Shown here: one piece after another, positions 22,301-33,978 of the stretch
Layout: the number at the start of each line of letters is the position of its first letter
Numbering within the stretch: position 1 is the stretch's first letter
Assembly: GCF_030269925.1 (NCBI RefSeq)
Contig: NC_085112.1
Coordinates: forward strand, 7,813,501 to 7,877,500
Direction: 5' to 3'
Origin: Bombyx mori
Lineage: Eukaryota; Arthropoda; Insecta; Lepidoptera; Bombycidae
DNA length: 64,000 nt
Notes under the pieces: generated by a model
Seen by the model: the letters and a program-made list of their open reading frames with translations, nothing else
Database searches by the model: none
Told to the model about the DNA's origin: nothing
Position numbers and translations under genes: made by a program

Positions 22301-24384
22301 GTATTTTTTACGCACTTTAATATTAATATACTTTTTTTGAGCATAACATTCAGAGTGAATATACAAATGCCATCCTTAAGTTTAAATAAATTATTCTTGT
22401 TATACGAAGACACAAATTATCGAGCATTAACAGTCTGCGCATCAAGTCGACAATGACCGGGGTTAACGTGGGCGACCTCTTAATTCACTTTCTTGAAGAC
22501 AAACGTCCACATTCCTCAGTTATTACCCGGGTTGTACATACATGTATACAGACATCAGTGTTAATAGAATCGCCCCAGTTCCAAACAATAATCGTTTAAC
22601 TTTTACGTCCCGGTATGACGCATCTCTAGCAACATTTAAAAAGTTTGACACATTAGAGAGTGTAGGAAAGCGTATTTTTTAAGTGCCTGCTTAATATCAC
22701 AGCTTTTTTTAATAATTAAAAAAACATACCTAAAATGTTAGACTGTTTTTGTCACACAACGCTCCATGATTACTTTTCTACACTTAAAAGTTGATAGTTG
22801 TGTTAATTAATAAAATTTATGTTCCTGAAATGTATATAAGTTGGTATACCTCGTGGTTGATAACATCAAAGATAGGTACTTAAGAAAATCTATTATTTAG
22901 GTTGCAAACAATGGAACATACATATTTTATATTATTTTACCTAATATTTATTTAATGTGTATTATAAAAACAATTGATTCACCAGTTCTAAAAAAAATAC
23001 TAATTTCATGTGAGGTTCTTCTCGAGAAATTCAATATTGTTTAAAGTTCATCGTGTTCAGTTGGTAATAATTGGTATTTATGGTATTCTTTCTGACCACA
23101 GCACGTGCACGTATAATTGTGATTTATTGAATTAATTTAACGCATCGTGTCAGCAACTCCGTTCGCATGATATGAACGTGATTTCTTATTCTTCAAACTG
23201 AGCCCTTAATTATTCCATATTAAATGACAAAAAGTTCAAAGTTTATGTGTTTTTTTTTTATCCCTTTTGTGATATTTTTTAAATTTCAAATGCTGTTTGT
23301 TGACAATTATCTATTAATATCGATTAACATAAACCAACATCGATATAATAAACAGAAGATACGTTGATAATTTCATTTTATTATCAGCACGTTATCATGA
23401 TGACATAAGCTAAGCTGTTTTTAAAATAGGAACAAGATATTTCTGTAAAAAACGCACCGACCTACGAGACTTTTGTATAATGTATTTAAATTTCACTCAA
23501 GGACATATCGACATGATGTATGAAACGTCAACTTTGGACGTGTGCGAGTTTTTGTTACGGTCGAATAACAATCATTCGGATTACAATATATGTACATATA
23601 TTTATTTCCGTCTATAATATTATTAGTGTCAATAGAATAACGCCAAAGCAGATTCACTTTTGAGCTAACTCGTACTGTACGGTTTGTACTCGCGTTTGTT
23701 GATTGCCATAACATTATTTTTTCAGTTTCTATAGCTTTACAGCTTTCGTGTCAGCAGATAACTGAAAATCGAAATAAATGATCGAATTTTCTTTAAAGTC
23801 AATTTGTCATTGAAAATACTTATATTATTTCCCCGTTGATATGTTTTACTTTTATAAAATTGAATTTGATGGTATTGAGCGAGCGAATTTGGGCCATTTA
23901 CTGTCCTCGCAGTAGCATAAATAGATCATCAGTAGGCGTTGCATTCTAAGAATACTCACAATAAAATGAATAACGAATTCTTAACGAACATATTGAAAAA
24001 AGCGTTGTTGTTTACTGAAAATCGACATCTATATATCGGAACCATGCAATCGTATGTATTTTTATATATAGATAAAGCTGATTTCGTGCAGTTTTTGTCA
24101 TAAAATACAGAAAAAAACAGCAAAAACCTCAACACAACAGAAAAACAATGAAATAGACCAAAAAAACGTATTGCGGTGTTTTTTTTTTTGGGACTAATTA
24201 GCACAACGGTAACAAAAGGTATCAGTTACGAAGGAAGAAAAAAAATATGAAAATAGTGAAAATTACGGTGGTATATTTTTTCTCGGTGCCAGCCACTGAA
24301 GTCACCTTATTCAATTGGCGTGCCGGAGTGGTAATTACTGTGAATAAATGAGCTGATTCTAGACTGTTGCAAATCAGATAAAAT
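22301..24384. other. Intronic DNA, nothing recognised
   Basis: AT-rich with no supported ORF. Short reverse ORFs at 23493-23714, 23956-24204 and 24222-24476 have no family motif or splice context. Confidence 0.4.
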
Positions 24385-24579
24385 AAATCGACTGTCCCTA
24401 CGTATAATATCGAAATTGAAAAACGGTACTTTACAGGAGAGCACTTTGAAGTTAATTTTGTGTACCAAATTGTCATTTATTGGCCTATCTGCAAATAATT
24501 TCAGATATATGGTAAACTTTTACTGGCAGTTAAATGTATATGTCATTTTATCCCAAAATTTTCATAGTTTTTGAGAAAT

Positions 24580-24785
24580 GTTAGTTTCGATACTTTACTA
24601 CGTTAATCAATTAGCGTGAACAATCGAAACTGCCCATTTCGATTATTTACTTGGGAACTGTTTTATCAAAATTATCGAATGTGACTCTTGCGATATTTTA
24701 CGTTGTACATTTAAATTAAGAAATTATCGAAAGTGTCACTTTCGATACAGTACGTCAAAGTATTTTATACGTTTCGATACTTGGC
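24580..24785. repeat. Subterminal palindromic repeats, left end
   Basis: TTTCGATAC (24586), AATCGAAAC, ATTTCGATTAT, TTATCGAATG, a palindromic pair ATCGAAAGTG-TCACTTTCGAT near 24726-24747, and GTTTCGATAC near 24768. Spacing is irregular, about 20-60 bp. Such arrays are usual transposase binding sites. Confidence 0.7.
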
Positions 24786-25278
24786 CTGTAAAACGATTTT
24801 AATTAAAACAAAGGCAAGTTTAGTTTACTAAGGTTTTAATTGATTTCATTTTAATTAATAAAATTCTTAACTAATATTGCAATCACAGATTTACGTTTAA
24901 TATAATGATATCAAATGAAACACACTTTTATTCTTCAGTTAGTTAAAAATAAAATATAGAAATAAAAACTTCTTTGAATAAAATATGAACATACTTAATT
25001 CTACAAAGTAAAAACTAAACAAAATAAAAGCTTTAAATTAACTTAAAATCCAATAACTATCGCATTTCTTAGAGTAATACTAATAATGATTTCGTATTCT
25101 TATTAAAATAAACATTTCTTATAATTTCTTCTATAAATAATCATAAAAAATTTAAATACTGAATAAAGGGAAGTTTTAAAAAGGGACGTCTTAAAAATCA
25201 AACTAAAGCAGTTAACATAACAGATTCAGGTAAGTACAGACTGTAGGATAACTGTAATATTGTATTTAGTCTGAATCG

Positions 25279-27070
25279 TCAGTCTTCTTCAAATGTGTTC
25301 CTGCTATTTTTCAAATTCTTATAATAACTATAATATTCTTTGGATATGACTCCAGTGTTACTTAAATGACTTAAATCCTTATATGTATTTAGCTTCAGGT
25401 AATGGTAATGTTTGACTATACAATTTATTTAATTCGATATTAATTACTTGCCTTCTTCCATGACTTCTTGTTTCTATTTTGGTGTTTAAGCATGAAGGAT
25501 TATCTTTAAGGTTGTATTTAAAATATAAACAATTTGGATCATCTTTACGCACACTAATTTCCCTAATAAAAATAAATTCCACTTCATATTTTCATTTCTA
25601 ATATCTTTTTTCCACTTGCGAACATCCAATATAGCTTTAAAATTAAAAAGGTCATCTTGAGTCATTTCCACTACATTATATGGGGTTTTATTAGTTTTAC
25701 ACCAACGCACAAACCATTGATTTGGGGTGTATGTATATCAGTTCATTTAGATTTCCTTCGTTCTGCGTGTGCCCTTGCTCTAAAAAGCGATGAGTAATAT
25801 CGATTTTATATTATTTTGCCAGATACATATATAAAGAGTATATTATTCGGTTACGGGATTTGGCCCGCGCAATTATCGGACCAAAAGAGAAATTCCTTGG
25901 CACCTTACTTTACTTTTCTGTTAGCAAAATGAAGTAAGCAACTGCTTACTTCATTTGCTCCCCTTTTGCCTGTGCACTCTGTCTACATATAACACGCCTC
26001 TTCCTTCTTTCCAGTATCAAATAAAATAAAAGTGTACACACAGAGCTTCCGTTTATAATAAAATAATCAATCCCACGTCACCATGAGGACGATTAAAAAA
26101 TTTCTGGAATTCTGAATAATGTGGCACAACTGTTTCAGACCACTTTTGAGCAATAATTTTATCATTATTTTTAAAGTCTCTAGCAACAGTTTTAGTCTCA
26201 ATAATTATGTTTGTTATAGGCGCTAATTTGCTCTTCAGATGGAGAGCATTCGTTAGAAAAACTGTGGCATTGGTCACATATATCCTATTCATATTTTCAT
26301 TAATTATGTCTGTATACTGGCGTAAAGTTTGCGCTTTGTTATTATAGAGATGAACATTGTCCCACCCATTATATAAAGAAAACATTTTTCTCATTGATAA
26401 GTTGTTATCTAAATAAAGCTTGCTACTATTTTTTCGGGTGTAATGGGATTCAACTGGTTGCAAAGTGGCTACATGATCAGATACACTTTGAATAATATTA
26501 GAATCTATCTTAACTATATGGTTGCTTTCATCTGTTATCTGGTAAAGTGATACCTTCCTGATTTAGTTTTTGATGAGCAGTACGGACGAATTGATCCGTA
26601 ATCGACAAGGTGTTCAAAAAAGTTTTAATACAAACACGTCTATATTCGCAGGGATAGTTTTGATTTTCGACTGGATCTGGTAAGAAATACTGAGTGGTAA
26701 ACTGTCTTCTAGATGTACTTTCAGTGGTAAAACGGTGCTTGTTTAACTTTTTGGTAAATTTGTTAATAAAATTCAATTTTTTAGCATGGTCAGCCAATTG
26801 CTAAAAACTTGTATAAATTTTCTGACGAGTTGTTTCATTAAAATGTTCGCAGCAGTTTAATTTACAAGTTGCTTTACAAATCGGTCCCATTCCTTTTTTG
26901 TTATGTACCTTTTCATTCCTGTAAATATATTGTTGACCAGTATTCACAACATTTTTTATTTTAACATCTATCCAGTTGTCTTTGCACATTTTCCTTTCCT
27001 CCTTTTCTTTTTTTGCTTGGGTTAACTTTAAAAGTAGATTTTCTTTTTTTAACTGTAGATGACGAGTCAC
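25279..27070 (-). pseudogene. Broken transposase of the 3.6-kb transposon
   Basis: Read on the minus strand, three pieces follow each other: 27070-26801, 26797-26528 and 26463-26053, in shifted frames. The first has a C..CKLNC-type cluster then a conserved NETTRQKIYTSF; the second has CEYRRVCIKTFLNTLSITD; the third has QPVESHYTRKNSSKLYLDNN. These match, in order, a transposase family with a Cys-rich N terminus that is widespread in insects. A C-terminal part resumes at 25710-25379 (KWNLFLLGKLVC, EFIFIREISVRKDDPN) and, after another frame change, ends at TGA (25279-25281). About 340 bp between 26053 and 25710 are not coding, so the middle, where catalytic acidic residues would be expected, is missing. 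The gene is dead: at least three frame breaks and one loss. Confidence 0.75.
25923..25959. repeat. Near-perfect palindrome inside the transposon
   Basis: ATGAAGTAAGCA and its reverse complement TGCTTACTTCAT face each other around AC; the arms extend to AGCAAA/TTTGCT with one extra A. It lies in the non-coding gap that replaces the middle of the transposase and may mark a deletion or insertion joint. Confidence 0.75.
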
Positions 27071-27299
27071 CTTCCAACAAGGTTATAAGTGGAGACTCAC
27101 ATTCAGTTCAGTTCGATTCAGTTATAAGTGACGCGGCACTAGGTATGGCCACATTAGGAGAAACTATAATAGTATCCATGTATCAAATAAGTTAATAAAA
27201 CAGAAATTGATTTGTAAAAAATATAGTTCTGTTGATATGTTATAACATAAATTAATAAAACATACAAATTGATTTTAAGAAAAGTAATATTCTATAGTA

Positions 27300-27870
27300 G
27301 ATATATCGAATATAAAAATTAAAAAAATATAATTCCGAATGAAATCATCGAAAGTGGTATTTTCGATAGGCTCGTTGACTAATGTACCCGCGTATAATAA
27401 TGAATGTACCAGATTCGATTACACAAGGAAATTAACCATCAGCGAATAATATCGAAACTGTCACTTTCGATACTCCAAAAAAAATGTTAATCGACGTACA
27501 AAATCGAATTTGGGACTTTCGATAGCATACTTCGGGTGAATGACATTTACTTTACAATACATTGTTTTTGAGGTAAACTTAATTAATCACAGAATATTGT
27601 TAAGGAAATCAGATTAAAAAACAAGGAGAAAATAAACATCATGCACTCTGAATTAATAAATTTGTTAATATACTTATCAGTTTTCCGTTAGAGCCACATT
27701 ACTTCAAAATTGCGTCGGAACGCGCGGGCGCGCGGGGCACCGCGTATAGCAACGAAAGCGGTAGTTTCGTCCTGCACGCACGCTTCTTGTATCCGCGTAT
27801 AGTACCGAAATTAAACATTCGATTTTTTACGCTGATTGATTTGTTAAGTATCGATATTATACTCATTGAA
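27300..27870. repeat. Subterminal palindromic repeats, right end
   Basis: Further copies: ATCGAAAGTGGTATTTTCGAT (near 27348), ATCGAAACTGTCACTTTCGAT (near 27449), ATCGAATTTGGGACTTTCGAT (near 27503), then weaker ACCGAAATTAAACATTCGAT (near 27809). A CpG-rich patch (27712-27790) lies between them and may be the element's promoter. Confidence 0.7.
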
Positions 27871-28004
27871 AACATGGTTTAATATGTATTTTATAGCTTT
27901 TTCTCTTTTTTGTGTGAAAATATACATAAAAAGAAATATCTTAGCGTCATAAAAAAAAATCGCAAATTTTCAGTTTCGATACTGTACGTAGGGACAGTCG
28001 AAAT

Positions 28005-28814
28005 GACAAAATGAGTACATGATTACTGAAGTTTAAGTACACTAGCTTAGTTTTTTATACCATAAATAAAATTAAAATGAAACTTAAAATTTTTCAGGGT
28101 TTCGTTAAAATTCAAAAACATAAAAATGCAAGTAAGTATTTACGTGGAAACAAAACAATTGATTTATTGGAAACAAACATTTTTTTAAAGCTTCTATGCA
28201 TTGTAATAGCCGAAACTGATGGTTTTTTAACGATATAACATGACTCGTAGTTTCCAAAGGGTAGCATGAAGTGAGGAGACTTTGATTTATTGACTTTATT
28301 GGAATAGTTAATGACTTGCAAATAAAATTTTAAAAAAACAAATTTATAAACTCAAATTACTTTTTACTTGACAGGATGTGTTATAGGTCATAAATTGGCA
28401 AGATGAGGAAAAAGAGAACCAGAATGAGAAATAGTTATCAAACATTGTCTCGTATAGGTATGATCCAAGGATTTTTTAGATACGTTCATATAGCCTTCCT
28501 TTAACATAATTTCTAATTTATATTTATTTGGATGAAATAAACAGGCGAGTGGAATGTCCAATGAGCTGCACCCGCATTGAAATACCATTTTAAATGTCAT
28601 TTCAATTGTGATATTTATTAGAGTTAGGGCTAGGGTTTTTGTCATAAACTAGTTTTGATACGTAATATGTTCTAATATTCCAGCACTTGTAACTATTAAG
28701 CTGGATTAGCCCTTATCTGTTTGTACTACGTATCAATACTGAAGGTGGTAATGACTGATTCAAATAAAAATCGATAATATTATATAAAAAAATGGTTTAC
28801 GCTGAGATTCTTTT
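28005..28814. other. Intronic DNA, nothing recognised
   Basis: AT-rich. Reverse ORFs at 28112-28321 and 28388-28645 have no motif that I can name. Confidence 0.35.
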
Positions 28815-29156
28815 AAATAAATAATAGTTTAAAAATACGCTTTTATAGAAAATCTAACTAAAAAATAGAAAATAAACTTTAATACATTTGAATTAAAAAT
28901 AGTGTAAGAAATAATGATTTTATTGTAAAAAAAAAGCGTGGGGTGCATGGTATCAATAGCTATAAATATTTTATAAACAGATATGAGTAGAAGTGTTATT
29001 TTGATAATATTCTGTAAAGCATCCCACGATTTCTACAATAAAACCATTTTTCTTACATTATTTTTAATTCAAATTTATTAAAATTTAATTTCTATTTTTT
29101 AGTTGGATTTTCTATAAAAGTGTATTTTTTTAGTTTTTTTAAACTATTATTTATTT
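28815..29156. repeat. Foldback repeat, arms about 135 bp
   Basis: The left arm (28815-28946) and the right arm (29019-29156) are inverted copies around a 72-bp loop. Matching blocks include AAATAATAGTTTAAA, TTTTATAGAAAATC, AACTAAAAAATAGAAA, TTTGAATTAAAAATA, ATTTTATTGTA and CGTGGGRTGC. A few small gaps and changes separate the arms. It could be a foldback MITE or two element tails in head-to-head order; a transcript through it would form a long hairpin. Confidence 0.8.
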
Positions 29157-29194
29157 TTCATTTTTTAGTTGAACTTCAATTTTTTATTTTATTT

Positions 29195-29310
29195 GATCTG
29201 TCATCGGTCCTTACTAAATATGCCAAATTTCGAGCAAATCCGACGTTTTGAAAGGGGTCAAAATTATGTTCAAAAATTCCGTTACATACTAACATACATA
29301 CGTTTGAAGC
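29195..29310 (+). repeat. Interspersed repeat D, copy 1
   Basis: ATGCCAAATTTCGAGCAAATCC through GTTTTGAAAGGGGTCAAAAT to TTACATACTAACATACATACG. The reverse complement of this block recurs at 41065-41140. Family unknown to me, probably a LINE 3' end or a short DNA element. Confidence 0.5.
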
Positions 29311-30044
29311 TAATAAAAGCGTATTAAAAAGAAAGATAGTAAACTTAAGCCATAATGCAGTTGAAATCAGAGAATACAAAATACATTATAACTTAATTTG
29401 GGTACTGTTCAGTGTGAACCTCAGTATACGAATATCATAAACACAATTAAAGTCATTTACTCTCGTTAGCGCGATATTGCAGTCTTCGCCCTCTGGCGCC
29501 TCCGTGACCGTGGTATTGTTTCGGCCTACAGCCTATTGTTTTGCAAGCAGCTGAGCTCGCGTTTTGTCCGCATTTTGACTGATACTTAACTCATTAGTAC
29601 TGACAATGGAGATCATCACTACACATAATCTCTATAAGAGGCTATGAATATTTGAAAATAATTATTGTCCATAAGTCGCAGAAAGACTAGGTAGTCTACG
29701 TGATAATAAGTCTAATTTGTAAATGTCGCGAAAATATCAGCTCGAAAAGACAGAGCTGTCAGTTATTGTACATACTATGTCTTGTAGACTTTAGACATCT
29801 AAATATGGCGCCTTTGGGCTTCAGTTACCGGTCACCATCAGTCAGTATCGATGAGCTATGGAATCGTATATTTTATTGTGTAACATTGTAATCGATAATA
29901 CAAATTACCTTGAGATTTATAAAAGGTTCTCTTGGAATCACCGCAGTGATTTTAATACACAAATATATTACCATGCTGTGTACGTACAGATTTATTTTGT
30001 TAATTAGTTAAGCAGTCGATGTATAACAACATTGACCATATTTT
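29311..30044. other. Intronic DNA, nothing recognised
   Basis: No supported ORF or repeat; a slightly GC-richer patch at 29480-29570 is unexplained. Confidence 0.35.
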
Positions 30045-30385
30045 TTTTATTTTTTATTGCCTTTGTAGGCAGACGAGCATACGGCCCACCTGATGGTGAG
30101 TGGTTACCGTCGCCCATGGACTTCAGCAATGCCAGGGGCAGAGTCAAGCCACTGCCTACCGTTTAATACTCTCCACAAGTCTCGTTTGAAGAAGGACATG
30201 TCATAGCGCTCGGGAAACACCGTGGAGAGGAGCTCATTCCATAGCCGGATGGTACGTGGCAAAAAAGGCCTCTGGAAACGCACTGTGGATGACCGCAGTG
30301 GCTCCAGGTAGTATGGATGAACTCTACTCCGGTGGCGGGCGGTGCGATGGTAAAAACGAGATGCCGGTATCATCTCAAACAATTC
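30045..30385 (-). pseudogene. C-terminal end of a family A (Jockey-like) LINE ORF2
   Basis: On the minus strand 92 codons read SRFYHRTARHRSRVHPYYL then FQRPFLPRTIRLWNELLSTV and FPERYDMSFFKRDLWRVL, the typical closing segment of Jockey/I-type reverse transcriptase proteins (R..F.PR...WN.L, FP..y....FK). The stop is followed by the family A 3' UTR and an A-rich tail (T run at 30043-30058). 5'-truncated, so not functional. Confidence 0.85.
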
Positions 30386-30399
30386 CTCAGAGCACTATT

Positions 30400-30505
30400 A
30401 TCGGTAGGCAGCGGCTTGTCTCTGCATTGCTGATGTCCATGAGCGACGGTGACCAATCACCATCAGCTGGCCCGTATGCTCATCTGCCTACAAGGTCAAT
30501 AAAAA
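30400..30505 (+). repeat. Family A LINE tail in inverted order
   Basis: GTAGGCAGCGGCTTGTCTCTG, TGATGTCCATGAGCGACGG and CTCATCTGCCTACAAGG with an AATAAA-rich end. It repeats the preceding copy's tail head-to-head, only ~15 bp away, so the two make a large inverted repeat. Confidence 0.75.
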
Positions 30506-31004
30506 TAAATAACTAAACGGAACTAAAACTCAAAATTTGTTCATTTTAACTATGAAAAAAACACAAACAGATTGGCTCTGGAATGTCGATTAAACTATTT
30601 TATTCTTGGTAGAGTACAATAGAACGCTGTTCTACTTATTATAATCTAATGGGAACTATGATAGCCCATTAAGAATGGTTGTGGATTAATCGATGCAATT
30701 ATACTTTGACTCACATGATCTCTGATGTTAACTACAGTAGGAAGCAAAGTATCTATATCGGTACTTAGTCTAAACAGATCTACCAGTAAATATATTGTAG
30801 GAACAAGGTCACTAAGAGGAATCGGTTACAGTTAAATAGGATTCGCGACAGTAATTACGTAGATATATTAATTACGTGCATGTTAGACTAGTTAGATATT
30901 TTTACAGATGTTCTGAATATTAATCTCTTAGCAAACCGTCGCTATTTTTAATGGCTTTATACAAAAAGTAGCTTTTTGATTTTGTTAAAAAAAAATTTCT
31001 TTAA
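30506..31004. other. Intronic DNA, nothing recognised
   Basis: AT-rich; no ORF, repeat or site that I can support. Confidence 0.35.
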
Positions 31005-31130
31005 TCGATTGACGTCCTCACGACCCACCTGATGTTAAGTGGTCACTGGAGCCTACAGATATCAACAACGTAAATGCCCTCACCCACCTTGAGACACTTC
31101 TAAGCTCTCCATTTTTACTGTACAGTTTCA
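31005..31130 (-). repeat. Bm1-type SINE fragment
   Basis: Reversed: the ACCCACCTGATGTTAAGTGG block, ACAACGTAAATGCCC and CACCCACCTTGAGACA. Diverged. Confidence 0.65.
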
Positions 31131-31232
31131 AAACATTATGTTGGTTTATCATTGCTTGAAATTTATTGGAACAACCTATGGTCATAGTTCTTCTTATATA
31201 CATAGGTATGGTTTGGTCTTATATACATATTT

Positions 31233-31472
31233 TGGTGATAGGACCTCTTGTGAGTCCGCGCGGATAGGTACCACTACCCTGCCTATTTCTGCCGTGAAGC
31301 AGTAATGCGTTTCGGTTTGAATGGTGGGGCAGCCGTTGCAACTATACTGAGACCTTAGAACTTATGTCTCAAGGTGAGTGGCGCATTTACGTTGTAGATG
31401 TCTGTGGGCTCCAGTAATCACTTAACCCCAGGTGGGCTGTGAGCTCGTCCACTCGGCTAAGCAATAAAAAAA
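31233..31472 (+). repeat. Bm1-type SINE, 3' half
   Basis: Forward: GATAGGACCTCTTGTGAGTCC, CTATTTCTGCCGTGAAGCAG, the GTGGGGCAGCCGTTGCAA block and the CCAGGTGGGCTGTGAGC end with an A run. It faces the fragment at 31005-31130. Confidence 0.85.
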
Positions 31473-32457
31473 AGAAAGAAAGTTTTTATATTGGCCATGT
31501 AAGCTATTGGAAAAAAATCGATGCGAATCCACGCGCCACCACTTAGATTTATGATTCTTTAATAAAGTCGTCGTTCGTGAAAATAGTCGAGTTGTTTATA
31601 AACAAGATTCTTAAGTGATCTTTTGTGTTTCAAATGCACCGCATCAAATCAAATAAGGATGTAGGGTTCGGAATGATTAAAGAATACAAAATATGTATTT
31701 GTATCGTTTCTTTAGAAATGCACTAACAGCACAATGATTTTCGGTATCTTTGAAATTATTAATAAATATAAGGAAGGCGTGGTTAAAATAGGTGCGGTCT
31801 TTACTGGTCCCGAGATTTTACAATGCACGATGATTAATGAACTGTAAATACAATAGGGGCTACCGAGATAGCTGTCTGTATTTTCATAATCTAATAATAA
31901 AGGTAAAATTTATTTCAATATCAGTGAAACCGGCAAATTCAATTTAAAAACAAAGGCTGTAGGTTTTATTGTTATTTTTTGTCATAATTTAAAGAGGTTA
32001 TATGGCAAAATCCACATGTTAGATAGCGCGCGTACAAAACATATTAGTTATTTATCATCTCGGAAGACCGCGAGGATGTATCCCTAAAATGTATTATTAC
32101 TAAGTAAATATGCCCTTCTGTGTATTTTCATTATACAGTACCAATAATTATTATCATTAAATTATAATTAAGTGGTAGAACTCATCTTCTTTAAGAGAAA
32201 ATCCAAACAGTTGTAATAGTTGACTCGTTCTAAGAGAAAAGGGTTCTGGACATTATAACAGAAAACGATGTTGACAATTTAATCTATAAACATCTACCTT
32301 ATACAATTTATTACGGCAAACCTATTGTATTTAATTATGAAACACTTCCTCTTGTCCTATTTGAGCAGTATGATTTGATGAGCTTATAATATAATATGTT
32401 TCGTTAATGACCACGTTTATTCATAGGAAGACGTTCCCGCAGTGAAGTTGAACACAC
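31473..32457. other. Intronic DNA, nothing recognised
   Basis: AT-rich; no supported gene or named repeat. Confidence 0.35.
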
Positions 32458-32908
32458 ATATCTTAACATAATATAGAACTAGAGGTCCCGCGATAGTCGA
32501 AATTCGACTATAATTAATTGTAATTGTAAGTTTGTATACTATTATGATTGTATTTTATACTTCTATAATCACAAATTTCACCAAGACTACACTATAAAAA
32601 ATATTAACAAAGGCAAACAATATTTAATCTATTCTCAATTTGACAACAGACGCCAAGAACAAAAGTTTGACAATAAATAGTATGCATGCGTGTGTGCGTC
32701 AAATACATGGTATGTAGTGTGTGTAATGTTTTCTTTATTGATTTAATGTATCTTTTATGCATTATTTAAAAAAATATTTGCATTGTGCACTTCTTCTCTA
32801 TATTCTGTATAAGTGTGGAAAATTTCATACTCCTCCGTCCGCACAATTTTCGTAAAAAGTGATACAAAGTTTTTGCTTCACGTATTAATATCTTAACATA
32901 ATATAGAA
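32458..32908. mobile_element. Unclassified ~410-bp element (family C), copy 1, with 21-bp flanking duplication
   Basis: The 21 bp at 32458-32478 recur exactly at 32888-32908 (core TCTTAACATAATATAGAA), enclosing 32479-32887. The element begins CTAGAGGTCCCGC, has a short hairpin AGTCGAAATTCGACT close to that end, and finishes at CTTCACGTATTAAT. Two more copies are at 40588-41040 and 48560-48970. No coding capacity. The long duplication points to target-primed insertion; the hairpin near a CTAG end points to a Helitron. I leave it unclassified. Confidence 0.8.
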
Positions 32909-33671
32909 TAAATACGTCTTGTATGTGCATTTATTACTTTGTTTTTTAAACGAAAAAAACGTATATTTAGTACATTCGTCAGATCGGATGCAGTGAGGGG
33001 ATTAGCTAAACGTTAGGTACTGGAGCACAATTCGTGTTTAGCAGGACTCGTGTTTGATTGGTAAATTACCGGACGAGTTCAAACAACACGCACGTCTCCC
33101 TACCCACACTTGTCAAACGCTATGTATGTATATACATATATGTATATAATATATTACTTGAACTAAATAAATCTACGTATACCTCATGCCCATCAGTACT
33201 GCATGATGGAATAGCTTAATCTCGCTAATTCTTATCCTCCTTCTTCCTTCCTTATCACAAGGCCTAACCGAAGAATTGGAAGCCGAAACTTGAAGGCTGT
33301 TAGCGATAAAAAAATATTCTCATAAAATAAAATGAACAATATAGAGTTGCATACAAGCAAGAGATAGACGAAACGAAGCCACTCCAATTCTCACATTTGA
33401 CTGTGGGATATTTTTTCCATCGCACGACATCATAATATTTACATCTTTCAATTAACGTAATATTTATACTACATAATAAGGACGACATTAGATATAATCT
33501 ATTAAAAAATAAAAACAAAAACATATATTATAATATTTGCTAAACATAAAAAAGAATGGCCGCATAATCACCGATCGCGAGCACGAAATACTGTTAATGC
33601 CTTTTATAATACAATATAAATAATAAACAAATACTATGAAGCAATAATACGTTGAAGTTGTACTGTTAAAA
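32909..33671. other. Intronic DNA, nothing recognised
   Basis: Contains a short TATATGTATATA tract (33123-33150) and no supported gene. Confidence 0.35.
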
Positions 33672-33795
33672 GTGAGACCTTAGAACTCATGTCTCAAGGG
33701 GGGTGTCAGCATTTACGTTGTAGATGTCCATGGGCTTCAGTGACCACTCAACACAATGTGAGCCGTGCGCTCGTACACCCATCCAAGCTTAAAAA
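33672..33795 (+). repeat. Bm1-type SINE, 3' end
   Basis: GTGAGACCTTAGAACTCATG, CATTTACGTTGTAGATGTCC and a decayed end block with an A run. The ORF at 33689-33886 is part of it. Confidence 0.7.
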
Positions 33796-33978
33796 AAATG
33801 CCCGTATATTTGACACTGACGTAGCGACAAAACAAAGTATCTGTGACATGTTTAATCATTTAGATTATTGGGATTCAACAAATTAACTTTCAAGGTTGAA
33901 ATCCTAGTTTTCCTGCAAAAATAAGTGACACTGGTTTTAATGATAACTACGATGATACGACAAAATGTTTCAGGTACA

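Larger units (their letters stand above)
24389..28000 (-). mobile_element. 3.6-kb DNA transposon with inverted ends
   Basis: The ends are inverted repeats: 24389-24418 and 27971-28000 share 27 of 30 bases, starting CGACTGTCCCTACG. AAAT stands directly outside both ends (24385-24388 and 28001-28004), a 4-bp target duplication. Inside, motifs around TATCGAAA/TTTCGATA recur near both ends. The minus strand holds a broken transposase. A 4-bp duplication is known for Sola and Chapaev elements; I cannot settle the superfamily. The element lies in the large putative intron of the tau-like gene. Confidence 0.88.

Noticed and set aside
22175..22456. 93-codon ORF
   Set aside because: It reads straight through the tRNA-Glu gene.
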